A DNA stretch of 64,000 nt from Ancylothrix sp. D3o (lineage in GTDB: Bacteria > Cyanobacteriota > Cyanobacteriia > Cyanobacteriales > Oscillatoriaceae): positions 387,441 to 451,440 of the forward strand of contig NZ_JAMXEX010000004.1 of the NCBI RefSeq assembly GCF_025370775.1. The letters are read 5' to 3'. How positions within the stretch are numbered: position 1 is the first letter of the stretch; each line of letters begins with the position of its first letter. Made by a program: the position numbers and the translations under genes. The notes below the pieces were generated by a model. The model worked only from the letters and a program-made list of their open reading frames with translations. It did not search any database and had not been told where the DNA came from. Below are positions 1 through 9,495 of this stretch, one piece after another.

Positions 1-669
1 ATGTGGGGATATTTATCCTACGGAAATCAAGCACACACCCTTGTCATGGTTGCAGTTAACTCCTTGACAATGTTGTTTCTTTATGCTCCATTAGGCCGAT
101 GGTTACTGGCAGCAAACGATTTAGTTGTACCCTGGCAAACAATTGTTTTATCGGTTTTAATTTATGTCGGGTTGCCTTTAGCAGCGGGTATGTATAGCCG
201 ATATTGGATACTCAAAAATAAAGGCAAAGAATGGTTTGAGAAAAAATTTCTTAACTATCTCACGCCAGTAGCCATTTCTGCTTTGCTGATTACCTTAGTT
301 TTGCTATTTGCATTTAAAGGAGATTTAATTGTTAAAAACCCTTTGCATATATTGTTAATTGCCGTGCCGCTTTTCCTGCAAACTAACTTTATTTTCCTGA
401 TTTCTTATGTAGCAGCCCAAAAAATGAAGCTTAGCTACGAAGATTCAGCACCGGCAGCCTTAATTGGTGCCAGCAATCATTTTGAAGTTGCAATTGCTAC
501 CGCCGTGATGTTATTTGGTTTAAATTCTGGGGCAGCATTGGCAACCGTTGTGGGAGTTTTAATCGAAGTGCCGGTGATGTTAATGTTGGTAGAAGTTTGC
601 AAAAAAACTGCTTTTTGGTTTCCCAGAAATCCCGAAAAAGCGAGTTTAAGAGATCCCCGGTGTTTGTGA
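1..669 (+). CDS. acr3: Acr3-type arsenite efflux transporter, 3' part
   Basis: C-terminal 222 residues of an Acr3-family (BART superfamily) arsenite exporter; the family is usually 350-400 residues, so about 130-180 N-terminal residues lie upstream of the window and the ATG at base 1 is probably internal. Several hydrophobic membrane helices are visible. The conserved end with [19 protein letters not shown] and [17 protein letters not shown] is typical of Acr3. It would pump As(III) out of the cytoplasm using the proton motive force. The arsenate reductase gene starts 33 bases after its stop, so the two form an ars operon: ArsC makes arsenite, this protein removes it. No ArsR gene is visible in the window; it may be upstream. 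Confidence 0.9.
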   Translation: MWGYLSYGNQAHTLVMVAVNSLTMLFLYAPLGRWLLAANDLVVPWQTIVLSVLIYVGLPLAAGMYSRYWILKNKGKEWFEKKFLNYLTPVAISALLITLVLLFAFKGDLIVKNPLHILLIAVPLFLQTNFIFLISYVAAQKMKLSYEDSAPAALIGASNHFEVAIATAVMLFGLNSGAALATVVGVLIEVPVMLMLVEVCKKTAFWFPRNPEKASLRDPRCL

Positions 670-702
670 TTGAAAAAACAGTTTCCGAAGGACAAATGAC
701 AA

Positions 703-1095
703 ATGAAAAAAGTAATGTTTGTGTGCAAAAGAAATTCTTGCCGGTCGCAAATGGCAGAAGGATTTGGGAGAATATTAGGGAAAGGTAAAATTGAAGTTGT
801 CAGTTCAGGATTAGAAGCTAGTAGAGTTCACCCCACAGCCGTGCAAGTTATGTCAGAAATTGATATAGATATCACCGGCCAAAAATCCAAAGCCTTGAGT
901 GATTTTAAAGCCGAAGATTTTGATGCAGTCATTTCCTTGTGTGGGTGTGGAGTAAACTTACCCGAAGAATGGGTAACAAGAGAAATTTTTGAAGATTGGC
1001 AACTCGAAGATCCCGATGGTAAACCCTGGGAAACTTTTCAGAGAGTACGGGATGAAATCAAAGAAAAAGTAGAAAAATTAGTCAATAGCCAGTAG
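703..1095 (+). CDS. arsC: Arsenate reductase, LMW-phosphatase fold, Synechocystis type
   Basis: 130 residues with the low-molecular-weight tyrosine phosphatase P-loop CKRNSCRS at residues 8-15. Cys8, Cys80 and Cys82 (in LCGCG) sit at the same positions as the three redox cysteines known from Synechocystis ArsC (slr0946, 131 residues), which couples to glutathione/glutaredoxin although it has a thioredoxin-type fold. It reduces arsenate to arsenite in the cytoplasm. It follows the Acr3 exporter on the same strand with a 33-base gap, indicating co-transcription. Start ATG at 703 gives the expected MKKVMFVC beginning. Functional call is strong; the electron donor is inferred from the cysteine spacing. 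Confidence 0.93.
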   Translation: MKKVMFVCKRNSCRSQMAEGFGRILGKGKIEVVSSGLEASRVHPTAVQVMSEIDIDITGQKSKALSDFKAEDFDAVISLCGCGVNLPEEWVTREIFEDWQLEDPDGKPWETFQRVRDEIKEKVEKLVNSQ

Positions 1096-1218
1096 TCATT
1101 TGTACCAGTGACCACAGCCAGAGATTAAAATAACTTATCTTTAGCATAGACCATAAGCAGAAGAGACAGATTTTAGTGTATTTATGGGGGTAGATGTAAA
1201 CCCTTAACTTCCCCCAGT

Positions 1219-1971
1219 ATGTTTTCTATAGACTCATCAAAGAGTCCCACCATGCCAGAAATCGGACAAACAGGCAGAATTCTAGTCGTGGAAGACGAGG
1301 CATTGATCCGCGATATGCTCGTTTTAGCCTTAGAAGAAGAAGGCTTCTCGGTAACAACCGCCCCCGACGGACGAACAGCCTTAAACTTAATTAGCGAAAC
1401 CACGCAAAAACAGGGGGAATTTCCCTTTGATGCCATGATACTTGACTTAATGCTGCCGCAAGTCAACGGTCTGGATTTGTGCCGGTTGTTACGCCATCAA
1501 GGTAATAACGTTCCGATTTTAATTTTAAGTGCCAAAGTCAGCGAAACCGACCGGGTTCTGGGGCTAGAAGTAGGCGCAGACGACTATCTCACCAAACCGT
1601 TTAGTATGCGGGAATTGGTCGCCCGAATGCGAGCCTTATTGCGCCGGCAACGTTTAAACTACCAACCTCAACCGCAAACCCTAAACTTTGGCGACATCAC
1701 CCTTTACCCCCAAGAATGTCGCGTTATTGTCCGGGGAGAAGAACTCAATCTCTCGCCCAAAGAATACCGCTTACTGGATTTATTTATGAGTTCCCCCCGT
1801 CGCGTCTGGTCGCGTGATCAACTGCTAGATCAAGTGTGGGGGGCTGATTTTATCGGCGATAGCAAAACTGTAGACGTGCATATTCGCTGGTTGCGCGAAA
1901 AACTCGAACGTGACCCCAGCCAACCAGAATATATCATCACAGTTCGAGGCTTTGGATATCGGTTAGGGTAG
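1219..1971 (+). CDS. sphR: OmpR/PhoB-type response regulator, probably SphR
   Basis: Response regulator of 250 residues: receiver domain at about 20-135 with acidic pair in VVEDE and phospho-acceptor Asp76 in MILDLMLP, Lys in TKPF, then a winged-helix DNA-binding domain (about 150-250) ending in GFGYRLG. A histidine kinase follows after 65 bases and phoU next, the arrangement expected for cyanobacterial phosphate control, so SphR (PhoB orthologue) is the likely identity. The start may instead be the ATG at 1252 (MPEIGQ), which removes an 11-residue extension. A single exact match to the cyanobacterial Pho-box unit, CTTAACTT, lies at 1203-1210, but without tandem partners. Confidence 0.85.
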   Translation: MFSIDSSKSPTMPEIGQTGRILVVEDEALIRDMLVLALEEEGFSVTTAPDGRTALNLISETTQKQGEFPFDAMILDLMLPQVNGLDLCRLLRHQGNNVPILILSAKVSETDRVLGLEVGADDYLTKPFSMRELVARMRALLRRQRLNYQPQPQTLNFGDITLYPQECRVIVRGEELNLSPKEYRLLDLFMSSPRRVWSRDQLLDQVWGADFIGDSKTVDVHIRWLREKLERDPSQPEYIITVRGFGYRLG

Positions 1972-2036
1972 TGATTACAGGTTAGTTAAACTTTCTTAAT
2001 CTAGCCTGTACTGATCTACCTCACACACATACGCGG

Positions 2037-3356
2037 ATGGCCTTTGTTGCATTTTTACTCGGCTTGGCTGTTGGACTTGGCTTGTTTGTGGTACAACGGC
2101 TTTGGCTTAACCGGCAGTATAAAAGTTTGTTGCGAACGTTGCCAGATGAAGGGTTAGGAGACTCATTACCAGCCCTGGTGCGCTTGCGGCGGGCTATTGC
2201 TATTGCTAACCAACATCAACATAACCTCACAGAACAACTGCTAACCTGGCAACAAATTTTACAAGTTGCGCCTGTGGGTTATTTGCAAGTCGATGAAGAA
2301 AATCAACTGCTGTGGTGTAACCAGCAAGCCAGACAACTCTTAAGTATTCAAAACTGGGAACCGGAACGCTCGCGCTTGCTGCTGAAAGTCGTGCGTTCTT
2401 ATGAACTTGACTACCTCATCGAACAAACCCGCACCAACGCCCAACCTTCTCAACGAGAATGGGTGTTTCATCCGGCGGTGGCGGATGCGGAGGCGATGGG
2501 AAGGGTGCGAAGTTTGACCCTGCGGGGTTATAGTTGGCCTTTGCCGAATGGTCAAGTCGGTGTTTTTCTGGAAAACCGGCAAGATGCGGTGACATTGATC
2601 CAAACTCGTAATCGCTGGGTGTCGGACTTGGCCCATGAACTGCGAACGCCGCTTACTTCAATTCGTCTGGTAGCCGAAGCCTTGCAATTGCGTCTCGAAC
2701 CTCCCACCCGGACTTGGGTTGAGCGAATGCTGGGCGAAACCAACCGCTTGATTAAATTAGTCCAAGATTGGCTGGATCTGATTTCAATTGAAGCAGATCC
2801 AAGTAAAAATCTTTCGCTGAAAGTTCTGGAAGTTCACAGTTTAATTCAAACTGCGTGGCAAACTCTTGAACCGCTTGCTCGACCAAAACAACTTAATTTT
2901 GTCTATTCTGGCCCGACAAACATCAGCCTGGTTGCAGATGAATCACGCTTGATGCAAGTGTTTCTGAATTTGTTTGATAACAGTATTCGCTATAGTGGGG
3001 CCGGTGAGACGGTACAAGTGGAAGTTAAACTTTTACCTTCGCTGGAAAACCCTATAAATTTGCAAATAGATTTGATAGATACCGGCCCTGGTTTTCCCGA
3101 TACTGATTTAGCTTATGTTTTTGACCGGCTTTACCGAGGTGAACCTTCTCGCGTTCGCAACAGTTCTATAGCTCCCGAACAATCAGAACAATCTCGCCTA
3201 TCGACCGTTAGCAACGGCAGCGGTTTGGGTTTGGCGATTGTCCGTCAAATTATTATCGCTCATGGTGGCGAAATCAGCGCCCAAAATCATCCCCGTACTG
3301 GCGGCGCTTGGTTGAAAATTATCTTACCTTATGTAAAGGAGGAGGATCTGCCTTGA
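2037..3356 (+). CDS. sphS: Membrane-anchored sensor histidine kinase, probably SphS
   Basis: 439 residues. An N-terminal hydrophobic segment (residues 2-20) anchors it, as in SphS, which needs its hydrophobic N terminus for function. A PAS-like region follows (about 70-170: APVGYLQVDEENQLLWCN), then HisKA with DLAHELRTPLTSIR (phospho-accepting His), and a HATPase_c domain with N box (NLFDNSIRYS), G1 (DTGPGF) and G2 (GSGLGLAIV). Located between the response regulator and phoU, so it most likely senses phosphate limitation through PhoU and phosphorylates SphR. The Pst transporter that usually signals to it is not in the window. Confidence 0.85.
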   Translation: MAFVAFLLGLAVGLGLFVVQRLWLNRQYKSLLRTLPDEGLGDSLPALVRLRRAIAIANQHQHNLTEQLLTWQQILQVAPVGYLQVDEENQLLWCNQQARQLLSIQNWEPERSRLLLKVVRSYELDYLIEQTRTNAQPSQREWVFHPAVADAEAMGRVRSLTLRGYSWPLPNGQVGVFLENRQDAVTLIQTRNRWVSDLAHELRTPLTSIRLVAEALQLRLEPPTRTWVERMLGETNRLIKLVQDWLDLISIEADPSKNLSLKVLEVHSLIQTAWQTLEPLARPKQLNFVYSGPTNISLVADESRLMQVFLNLFDNSIRYSGAGETVQVEVKLLPSLENPINLQIDLIDTGPGFPDTDLAYVFDRLYRGEPSRVRNSSIAPEQSEQSRLSTVSNGSGLGLAIVRQIIIAHGGEISAQNHPRTGGAWLKIILPYVKEEDLP

Positions 3357-3609
3357 TATGTGTGCACTTTTTGCTGTCCAACTTTAGGCAGCTAATCTAT
3401 AAAATTTTTACTCCAATCCTTACAATTTTCGCTATTATTGATACTTACTCGCTGAAAAATTTTTTGCCTAAATCACCGGCTATCTATAAGCGGCCCATCA
3501 CGGCTTTTGAAAGTGAGTTTTCTTTGGTTTTATACCTTGGTTTCCTAAACCCCTACCCAGCCTGATTTTTTGTTTTTAACCTAGCTATTTTATTGTTGAG
3601 CGACTAGAG

Positions 3610-4278
3610 GTGAATTCTGCTTCTTCTAATCCCAATTCTGAAAGAACCCATTTTGAGCGGCAAATCAAACGCTTAGAGCGTGATGTGTTGCGGATGGGTG
3701 CTTTGGTAGAAAATACTTTTCGTCTCAGCCATAAAGCTTTGTTTGAGCGAGATTTGGCGGCGGCTGAGGCTATCCCCCATCTTGACAAACAAATTGATCA
3801 GTTTTATCGGCAAATTGAGTCGGATTGTGTTTTGTTAATGACTCTCCAAGCCCCTGCTGCTAAGGATTCCCGGCTTTTGGGTGCGTTTATGCAGCTTGTG
3901 CGCGATATTGAACGCATCGGCGATTATGCTAAGGATCTTGCCGAAATTGCGATTAAGCTTTTCCCTTACACTCCCCACGCTTGTATGCCTCAAGTTGAGG
4001 TAATGTCTAAACACGCTCAAGCTATGCTGGCGACGAGTTTGGTGGCGCTGGCTGATTTAAATGCTGAGGTGGGAATTCACCTTAAGGAGCAAGATTCTGT
4101 TGTTGATGATGCCTACAGTAATCTTTATGATACTCTGGCCCACCAACGCGATATCCAAGGCGTGATTGAGCCGATTTTACTGCTGGTTTTGGTGATTCGT
4201 CATATTGAGCGGATGGCTGATCATGCTACAAATATTGGTCAGCGTGTGGCTTATATTGTGACCGGTCATCGCTGTTGA
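3610..4278 (+). CDS. phoU: Phosphate signalling protein PhoU
   Basis: 222 residues starting at a GTG codon, with the two-repeat helical PhoU architecture. Repeat one has RDIERIGDYAKDLAEIA and repeat two has RHIERMADHATNIGQRV, the metal-binding E/DxxxD-type signatures of PhoU. PhoU (called SphU in Synechocystis) keeps the Pho kinase in its inactive state when phosphate is plentiful. It lies 253 bases after the kinase gene on the same strand; the gap holds no convincing gene, so it may have its own promoter. Confidence 0.93.
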   Translation: MNSASSNPNSERTHFERQIKRLERDVLRMGALVENTFRLSHKALFERDLAAAEAIPHLDKQIDQFYRQIESDCVLLMTLQAPAAKDSRLLGAFMQLVRDIERIGDYAKDLAEIAIKLFPYTPHACMPQVEVMSKHAQAMLATSLVALADLNAEVGIHLKEQDSVVDDAYSNLYDTLAHQRDIQGVIEPILLLVLVIRHIERMADHATNIGQRVAYIVTGHRC

Positions 4279-4677
4279 TTGGGGGCTTTTTTCTCACCCC
4301 AGAGGGCTTACAGCAGCTATCGAGAGGGGATAACTGAAGGTTATCAAGGTTTTAATGTTTTTTTAATTTTGGGTTTGTAGGATGGTGATGGCTTTTTTCT
4401 GCCGTTTTTTCCATCCCTGCCTGAAATCTTTTTTTTGCGGCTTGCCTGTCTGCAAATGACAGTTTTTTGGCCCATATTTCACGGCCAATTTTGCCTCTTA
4501 TACCGGCCTATTTAAAAGGAAGTGGTCAAAGAAAAATTGCTGTAATTCAAGCGAGCAAATAGCTGTATAATTTAAAATTATCTTTAATCCGATTGAATGA
4601 GTATTTTATAAGGGAAAGTTTGTCGGCTGTCTGGCAAGTTTTGCTATTTTTTAGAATATCTAAGCACGAAATTTGTT
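4279..4677. other. Intergenic region upstream of phoX
   Basis: 399 bases without a gene. The first part is T-rich with runs TTTTTT near 4287 and 4429 but no clear hairpin. The last 110 bases are AT-rich and hold the candidate Pho-box repeats listed separately. Confidence 0.5.
4571..4600 (+). promoter_or_regulatory. Candidate Pho box upstream of phoX
   Basis: Three 8-base units at 11-base spacing (starts 4571, 4582, 4593) read TTTAAAAT, CTTTAATC and TTGAATGA. They loosely resemble the cyanobacterial SphR box, tandem YTTAAYYW units separated by 3 bases. The match is imperfect; context (80 bases upstream of a phosphatase gene next to sphR-sphS-phoU) is the main support. Confidence 0.35.
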
Positions 4678-6840
4678 ATGTCTTTGAAACGCCGTGATTT
4701 GTTGATGTTTTTGAGTGGGGCTGCCGGTGTTGTTGCTGCCGGTGGTGTTTTGCCCTCTTGTGTTCCACAAAATAAGAATAAACTGCCTTTTTCTCCCATT
4801 AAAGGGCCCATGCCTTTAACTACCGACGGCTTAGAACCGGCAAAACAACCAGAAGCTTATAAAAGCTTTGAAGTGGTGGATGATTTGGTGTTACCGGCCG
4901 GTTTTAGCTACCAGGTAATCGCGGCTTGGGGGGATAAAGTGGGGGATTCTCGGTTTGGTTACAACAATGATTATCTGTCGTTTGTGGAAACGGCAGCCAA
5001 TGAAGGTTATCTAGGCGTTAACTTTGAATACATCAGTGATAAAGCTTGGATGCAAACGATAGAGCAAGTTTTGGGGTTTAGTGTGCCGGTTGAGGAAGTG
5101 ATGGCGGCGCTGAAAAAAACCAATAAAAAAGAAATCAATGCCTTTGCTTTGCCGGAAAATGACCCAATTAAGGCAAAAATCCGCGAAATTTGTAAACAAG
5201 CGTTGATTGATCAAGGTTTAGGAGTGATTTCGCTGCGCCGCAAAAGTGATGGAACTTGGGAACGCACTTTTTCAAAGGCTGACCGGCGGATCACCGGCAT
5301 TTCTGGTTTAGAAGATAATCGCTATTTGAAAGCCACCGGCCCTGCTGTGGCAATTTTCAAGAAAAAACAAGGTTTGGGTTATATCGATAAACTTGGTGAA
5401 CGAATTATTGGTACTTTTGCCAATTGTGCGGGGGGTACGACGCCTTGGGGAACGATGTTGAGTGGGGAAGAGAATTTTCAAGCCCAAGTACCTGAGCCGG
5501 TTTATGCTGATGGAACATCTGCTGATCCAAGCGAGTTGGGTTTCAGCGCCGAAAGCATTGATGGACAGGGAAATGTTTTCGGACTGGCGGGGAATAAATA
5601 CGGCTGGGTGGTGGAACTTGACCCAGCGAACCCAAACGACACCGGCACAAAGCATACTTGGTTGGGACGTTATCGCCATGAGGCGGTGGGTGTGCGAGTT
5701 GAGAGCGGTAAACGCTTGGCTTTTTATTCTGGGTGCGACCGGATGGGCGGTCATTTGTATAAATTTGTGAGCCGCGATGGGGTGAAAAATCCAACGGATA
5801 AATCTAACTCAAAGCTCTTGACAAATGGAATGCTTTATGGAGCAAAATTTAATGCTGATGGGACAGGGACTTGGATTGCTTTAAATGCAGATACGGCGGT
5901 GAATCCTGATAGGCCGGCAGATATGGTGGGGGGGTTGATTTTGTTGCCGAACCGGGAAAAAGGCAAAGCAGCATATCAGCAAGTGAGACAAGAGACAGCG
6001 ATTGAGGCTTTTAAGAAAAAGTATAAAAAGTTGGGAGATTTATACACCGGCACCGCTGAGGAAAAACAAGGGGCGATTTTGATAGATGCTCATTATGCGG
6101 GGAATGCGGCGGGGGTGACTTGTACGGCGCGGCCAGAGGATACGGAAATTGCGCCGGATGGTTCGCTTTATATTACGTTTACGGCGGGGATGTCGGGGAA
6201 GGAAGGCGGGCCAGATCAGCGGATTTTTAAGGGGCCAAAGGGGGAGGTGCCTTATCCGTTTGGCTGGGTGATGCAGCTTGTGGAGGATGGGAATGATCCG
6301 GCGGCGATGCGGTTTGGTTGGAAGATGGCGGCGACTGGGGGGGAACCGGCTTCTGGTGGGATGGGTTTTTCTAACCCTGATAATTTGTTGATTGACCGGC
6401 GTTCTAATGTTTGGATGGTTACGGATATGGGGGGGAGGAGTCAAAATAAGGCGGTTCCAACGCGGACGGGGTTGGAGTTAGCGCAGTTGTTGGGGTTGTT
6501 TGGCAGTAATTCGCTTTGGTGGATGCCGGTGTTGGGTGAGTTGGCGGGGAAGGCGTTTTTGTTTGGTTATGGGCCGGTTGATTCGGAGTTGACTGGGCCA
6601 TTTTTTACGCGGGATGAGGAGACTTTGTTTCTTGCGGTTCAGCATCCGGGGGAAGTGGGGGGTATTCGTAAGGAGATGGCGGCCCAAACGCGCGAGTTTG
6701 TGATGCGGACTACTGAGGGGGTGGAGTTTGGCCAAAGTCGGGTGGTGCCGGTGGGTTCAAATTGGCCGGGAAAGGTTGCTGATGCGCCTCCTAGGCCGGC
6801 GGTTGTGGCGATTCGGCGGGTTGATGGGGGGATGATTTAA
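4678..6840 (+). CDS. phoX: PhoX-type (DUF839) alkaline phosphatase, Tat-exported
   Basis: 720 residues of the PhoX/DUF839 family, calcium- and iron-dependent phosphatases of marine and freshwater bacteria. The N terminus has a twin-arginine motif (KRRDLL, residues 4-9), a hydrophobic stretch and a cysteine, so export by Tat is expected. Family blocks include GTTPWGTMLSGEENF, WVVELDP, GRYRHEAVGV and YSGCDRMGGHLYKFV; a late block with PDNLLID is also present. It would release phosphate from organic esters in the periplasm. Position after the SphR/SphS/PhoU genes supports phosphate-starvation induction. Its coding strand is very G-rich in the second half compared with some neighbouring genes. 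Confidence 0.88.
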   Translation: MSLKRRDLLMFLSGAAGVVAAGGVLPSCVPQNKNKLPFSPIKGPMPLTTDGLEPAKQPEAYKSFEVVDDLVLPAGFSYQVIAAWGDKVGDSRFGYNNDYLSFVETAANEGYLGVNFEYISDKAWMQTIEQVLGFSVPVEEVMAALKKTNKKEINAFALPENDPIKAKIREICKQALIDQGLGVISLRRKSDGTWERTFSKADRRITGISGLEDNRYLKATGPAVAIFKKKQGLGYIDKLGERIIGTFANCAGGTTPWGTMLSGEENFQAQVPEPVYADGTSADPSELGFSAESIDGQGNVFGLAGNKYGWVVELDPANPNDTGTKHTWLGRYRHEAVGVRVESGKRLAFYSGCDRMGGHLYKFVSRDGVKNPTDKSNSKLLTNGMLYGAKFNADGTGTWIALNADTAVNPDRPADMVGGLILLPNREKGKAAYQQVRQETAIEAFKKKYKKLGDLYTGTAEEKQGAILIDAHYAGNAAGVTCTARPEDTEIAPDGSLYITFTAGMSGKEGGPDQRIFKGPKGEVPYPFGWVMQLVEDGNDPAAMRFGWKMAATGGEPASGGMGFSNPDNLLIDRRSNVWMVTDMGGRSQNKAVPTRTGLELAQLLGLFGSNSLWWMPVLGELAGKAFLFGYGPVDSELTGPFFTRDEETLFLAVQHPGEVGGIRKEMAAQTREFVMRTTEGVEFGQSRVVPVGSNWPGKVADAPPRPAVVAIRRVDGGMI

Positions 6841-6917
6841 TTTTTCTGGTTGGGGCCGGTGTTGGGAGGGTGGCAATTGGTTGGCCTGAAAGGCTAGATT
6901 GGGGAAAAGATGGTTAG

Positions 6918-6943
6918 AACCACACCGGCTTATGGTTGTGGTT
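6918..6943. repeat. Small inverted repeat upstream of copper ATPase 1
   Basis: AACCACA at 6918-6924 and TGTGGTT at 6937-6943, a perfect 7-base inverted repeat with a 12-base centre, 38 bases before the ATPase start. It could be a regulator site or a hairpin in the leader; nothing else supports a function. Confidence 0.25.
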
Positions 6944-6980
6944 GCTTGTTATTTTGAGTTTTTAATGAGTATTCAAAAAA

Positions 6981-9266
6981 ATGCAAAAACTTCATTTGCG
7001 AGTTAAAGGGATGGGGTGTGCTGCTTGTGCAATACGGGTAAATCAAGTATTGTCATCGGTTGCTGGTGTTGGGGAAAGTAGTGTGAGTTTTGGGGCGGAA
7101 CAAGCGACGGTTTTTTATGATCCTGAAAAGACGAATTTAGAGAAAATTCAAGAAGCAATAGATGCGGCGGGTTATAGTGTGGGGCCGGTGGAAGAGTTAA
7201 CTCAAGAAAGTTTAAACCAGGAAAATTTAGAAAGAAGGGCAGAGGAAGATGAGTTATTAAAACAGGTGGTTATTTCGGGGATTATTAGTGTGGTTTTATT
7301 GGCGGCGACGTTGCAATTAACAACGGGTTGGCCGTTGCCGGTGCCGGATTGGTTACATAGTCCTTGGAGTGGGTTTATGTTAGCAACGCCGGTGATAGTT
7401 TTTGCCGGCAAGGATTTTTTTGTCCGGGGTTGGAAGGCGTTTAAAAATGGCGCGGCGGATATGAATACGTTAATTGCGCTGGGAACTGGGGCGGCGTATT
7501 TGTATTCGGCGGTGGCGACAATTTTTCCTGAGTCTTTTGCCAGAAGAACGGCGGAGGGCCGGTTAATTCCGCTTTCGTGTGGGGATCTTTATTATGATTG
7601 TGTGACGATTGTAATAGGGATGATTTTGTTGGGGAGATGGTTGGAAAGTCGGGCGAGGGGTCAAACTTCGGAGGCTATTCATAAGTTGATGAATTTGCAG
7701 CCAAAAATGGCGCGGGTAATTCGGGGTTCTGAGGAGATTGATTTGCCGGTTAATGATGTTGTTGTGGGGGATGTGATTTTGGTGCGTCCGGGGGAAAAGG
7801 TGCCGGTTGATGGGGTGGTTTTAGATGGAGTTTCTACGGTGGATGAGTCGATGGTGACGGGGGAAAGTGTGGGGGTGAAAAAGCAGCCTGGGGATGAGGT
7901 TATTGGGGCAACAATTAATAAGACCGGCAGTTTTAAATTTCGCACGACAAGGGTAGGAAAGGAGACGTTTTTGGCGCAAATTGTGCAAATGGTGCAACAG
8001 GCGCAGGGATCTAAGGCACCGATTCAAAATTTGGCAGATCGGGTGACAAGTGTGTTTGTGCCGGTGGTGTTGGGAATTGCGGCTTTAACGTTTGTTATTT
8101 GGTTTGCTTCGACGGGGAATTTAAAGGTTACTTTGGCGCGGATGGTGGGGGTTTTAATTATTGCTTGTCCTTGTGCTTTGGGGTTAGCAACTCCGACTTC
8201 TGTGATGGTGGGAACCGGCAAGGGTGCGGAAAATGGGATTTTAATTCAAGATGCGGAAAGTTTGGAAATTGCGGGCAAAATTGATACGGTGGTTTTGGAT
8301 AAAACCGGCACTCTGACGGAGGGCAAACCAACGGTGACAAATTATTTAACTATTGGGGGTACGGCAGATAGTAATGAGATAAAATTGTTGCGGTTGGCGG
8401 CGGCGGTGGAAAGGGTTTCTGAACATCCAATTGCTGAGGCGATTGTGATGTATGCAAAGTTGCAAGGGGTGACATTTCCTTTGCCTGATGTTGTTAAGTT
8501 TGAAGCGATTTCTGGGGCCGGTGTTGAGGGTTTGGTGGAGGGTAATTTGGTGCGGGTTGGTAGTGGCCGGTGGATGGATGATTTAGGAATTGATTTGAAG
8601 GTTTTTAAATCAAATTTTGTTTCTTGGTTTAAACAAGCGGAAGGTAAAACGCTAATTTGGGTGGCGATTGATGGAAAAATTGAGGCTGTTTTTGCGGTAA
8701 CAGATGCGCTTAAATCTACATCAAAAGCAGCGGTTGAAGCTTTAAGAAAAATGAATTTAGATGTGGTGATGTTGACGGGAGATAACCGCGATACTGCCGA
8801 GGAAATTGGGCGACAAGTGGGGATAAATCGGATTTTTGCTGAAGTTCGCCCTGAGCAAAAAACGGATAAAATTAAGGAGTTGCAGGGGGAAAATCGAATT
8901 GTGGCAATGGTGGGAGATGGGATTAATGATGCACCGGCCCTTGCACAAGCTGATGTGGGAATTGCTATCGGTACGGGGACGGATATTGCTATTTCTGCTA
9001 GTGATATTACGTTGATTTCTGGGGATTTGATGGGGATTGTAACGGCAATTCAACTCAGCCGCGCTACGATGAAGAATATTCGTCAGAATTTGTTTTTTGC
9101 TTTTGTTTATAATACTGCTGGGATTCCTATTGCGGCGGGGGTTTTATATCCGTTTACGGGTTGGTTATTGAATCCAATTTATGCGGCGGTGGCGATGGCT
9201 TTGAGTTCGGTTTCTGTGGTGACGAATGCGTTAAGGTTGCGGAAGTTTAAGCCGGTGAAAATGTAA
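6981..9266 (+). CDS. Copper-type P1B ATPase 1 (CopA/CtaA/PacS family)
   Basis: 761 residues. N-terminal heavy-metal-associated domain with GMGCAAC (Cys13, Cys16), about eight membrane helices, TGES actuator loop, metal-binding CPC in IIACPCALG, phosphorylation motif DKTGT, SEHP motif of P1B pumps and [12 protein letters not shown] hinge. These define a P1B-1 copper ATPase. Cyanobacteria usually have two: CtaA for import toward the cytoplasm and PacS for loading thylakoid plastocyanin and cytochrome oxidase. Sequence reading alone does not tell which this is, so no symbol is given. A second paralogue with an Atx1 chaperone lies 1.5 kb downstream. Confidence 0.93.
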   Translation: MQKLHLRVKGMGCAACAIRVNQVLSSVAGVGESSVSFGAEQATVFYDPEKTNLEKIQEAIDAAGYSVGPVEELTQESLNQENLERRAEEDELLKQVVISGIISVVLLAATLQLTTGWPLPVPDWLHSPWSGFMLATPVIVFAGKDFFVRGWKAFKNGAADMNTLIALGTGAAYLYSAVATIFPESFARRTAEGRLIPLSCGDLYYDCVTIVIGMILLGRWLESRARGQTSEAIHKLMNLQPKMARVIRGSEEIDLPVNDVVVGDVILVRPGEKVPVDGVVLDGVSTVDESMVTGESVGVKKQPGDEVIGATINKTGSFKFRTTRVGKETFLAQIVQMVQQAQGSKAPIQNLADRVTSVFVPVVLGIAALTFVIWFASTGNLKVTLARMVGVLIIACPCALGLATPTSVMVGTGKGAENGILIQDAESLEIAGKIDTVVLDKTGTLTEGKPTVTNYLTIGGTADSNEIKLLRLAAAVERVSEHPIAEAIVMYAKLQGVTFPLPDVVKFEAISGAGVEGLVEGNLVRVGSGRWMDDLGIDLKVFKSNFVSWFKQAEGKTLIWVAIDGKIEAVFAVTDALKSTSKAAVEALRKMNLDVVMLTGDNRDTAEEIGRQVGINRIFAEVRPEQKTDKIKELQGENRIVAMVGDGINDAPALAQADVGIAIGTGTDIAISASDITLISGDLMGIVTAIQLSRATMKNIRQNLFFAFVYNTAGIPIAAGVLYPFTGWLLNPIYAAVAMALSSVSVVTNALRLRKFKPVKM

Positions 9267-9346
9267 AGAAGGCGGCGATTGGAATTGGTATTTATACGAG
9301 TAATAAAATCTCCTACGGGGTTTGGGAAAGTTTTATAATTCGTATA

Positions 9347-9476
9347 TACAGTTCAGTTAAGAAAAATCGTAGGTTGGGTTAAGCAAAGCGCAACCCAACA
9401 AAGCCCCGGAAAAGTTGGGTTTCGTTCCTCAACCCAACCTACACAGTTTAAGGTTTTTAGCGTTAACTGAACTGTA
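9347..9476. mobile_element. MITE-like element with 14-bp perfect terminal inverted repeats
   Basis: 130-base non-coding element. Ends are TACAGTTCAGTTAA (9347-9360) and its exact reverse complement (9463-9476). Inside is a second perfect inverted pair, GTAGGTTGGGTT at 9369-9380 and AACCCAACCTAC at 9431-9442. The TA at each end is consistent with insertion into TA by a Tc1/mariner-IS630 type transposase. No transposase is encoded in the window, so it would depend on an enzyme elsewhere. It lies between the converging ends of copper ATPase 1 and the ABC permease. Confidence 0.85.
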
Positions 9477-9495
9477 TTGTATTAAAGACTCGTTT

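Noticed and set aside
477-728. Antisense open frame over the Acr3 end
   Set aside because: Shadow of the Acr3 coding sequence; no independent support.
3308-3565. 85-residue plus-strand open frame overlapping the sphS end
   Set aside because: Starts inside sphS in another frame, has no family features or ribosome site; treated as chance.
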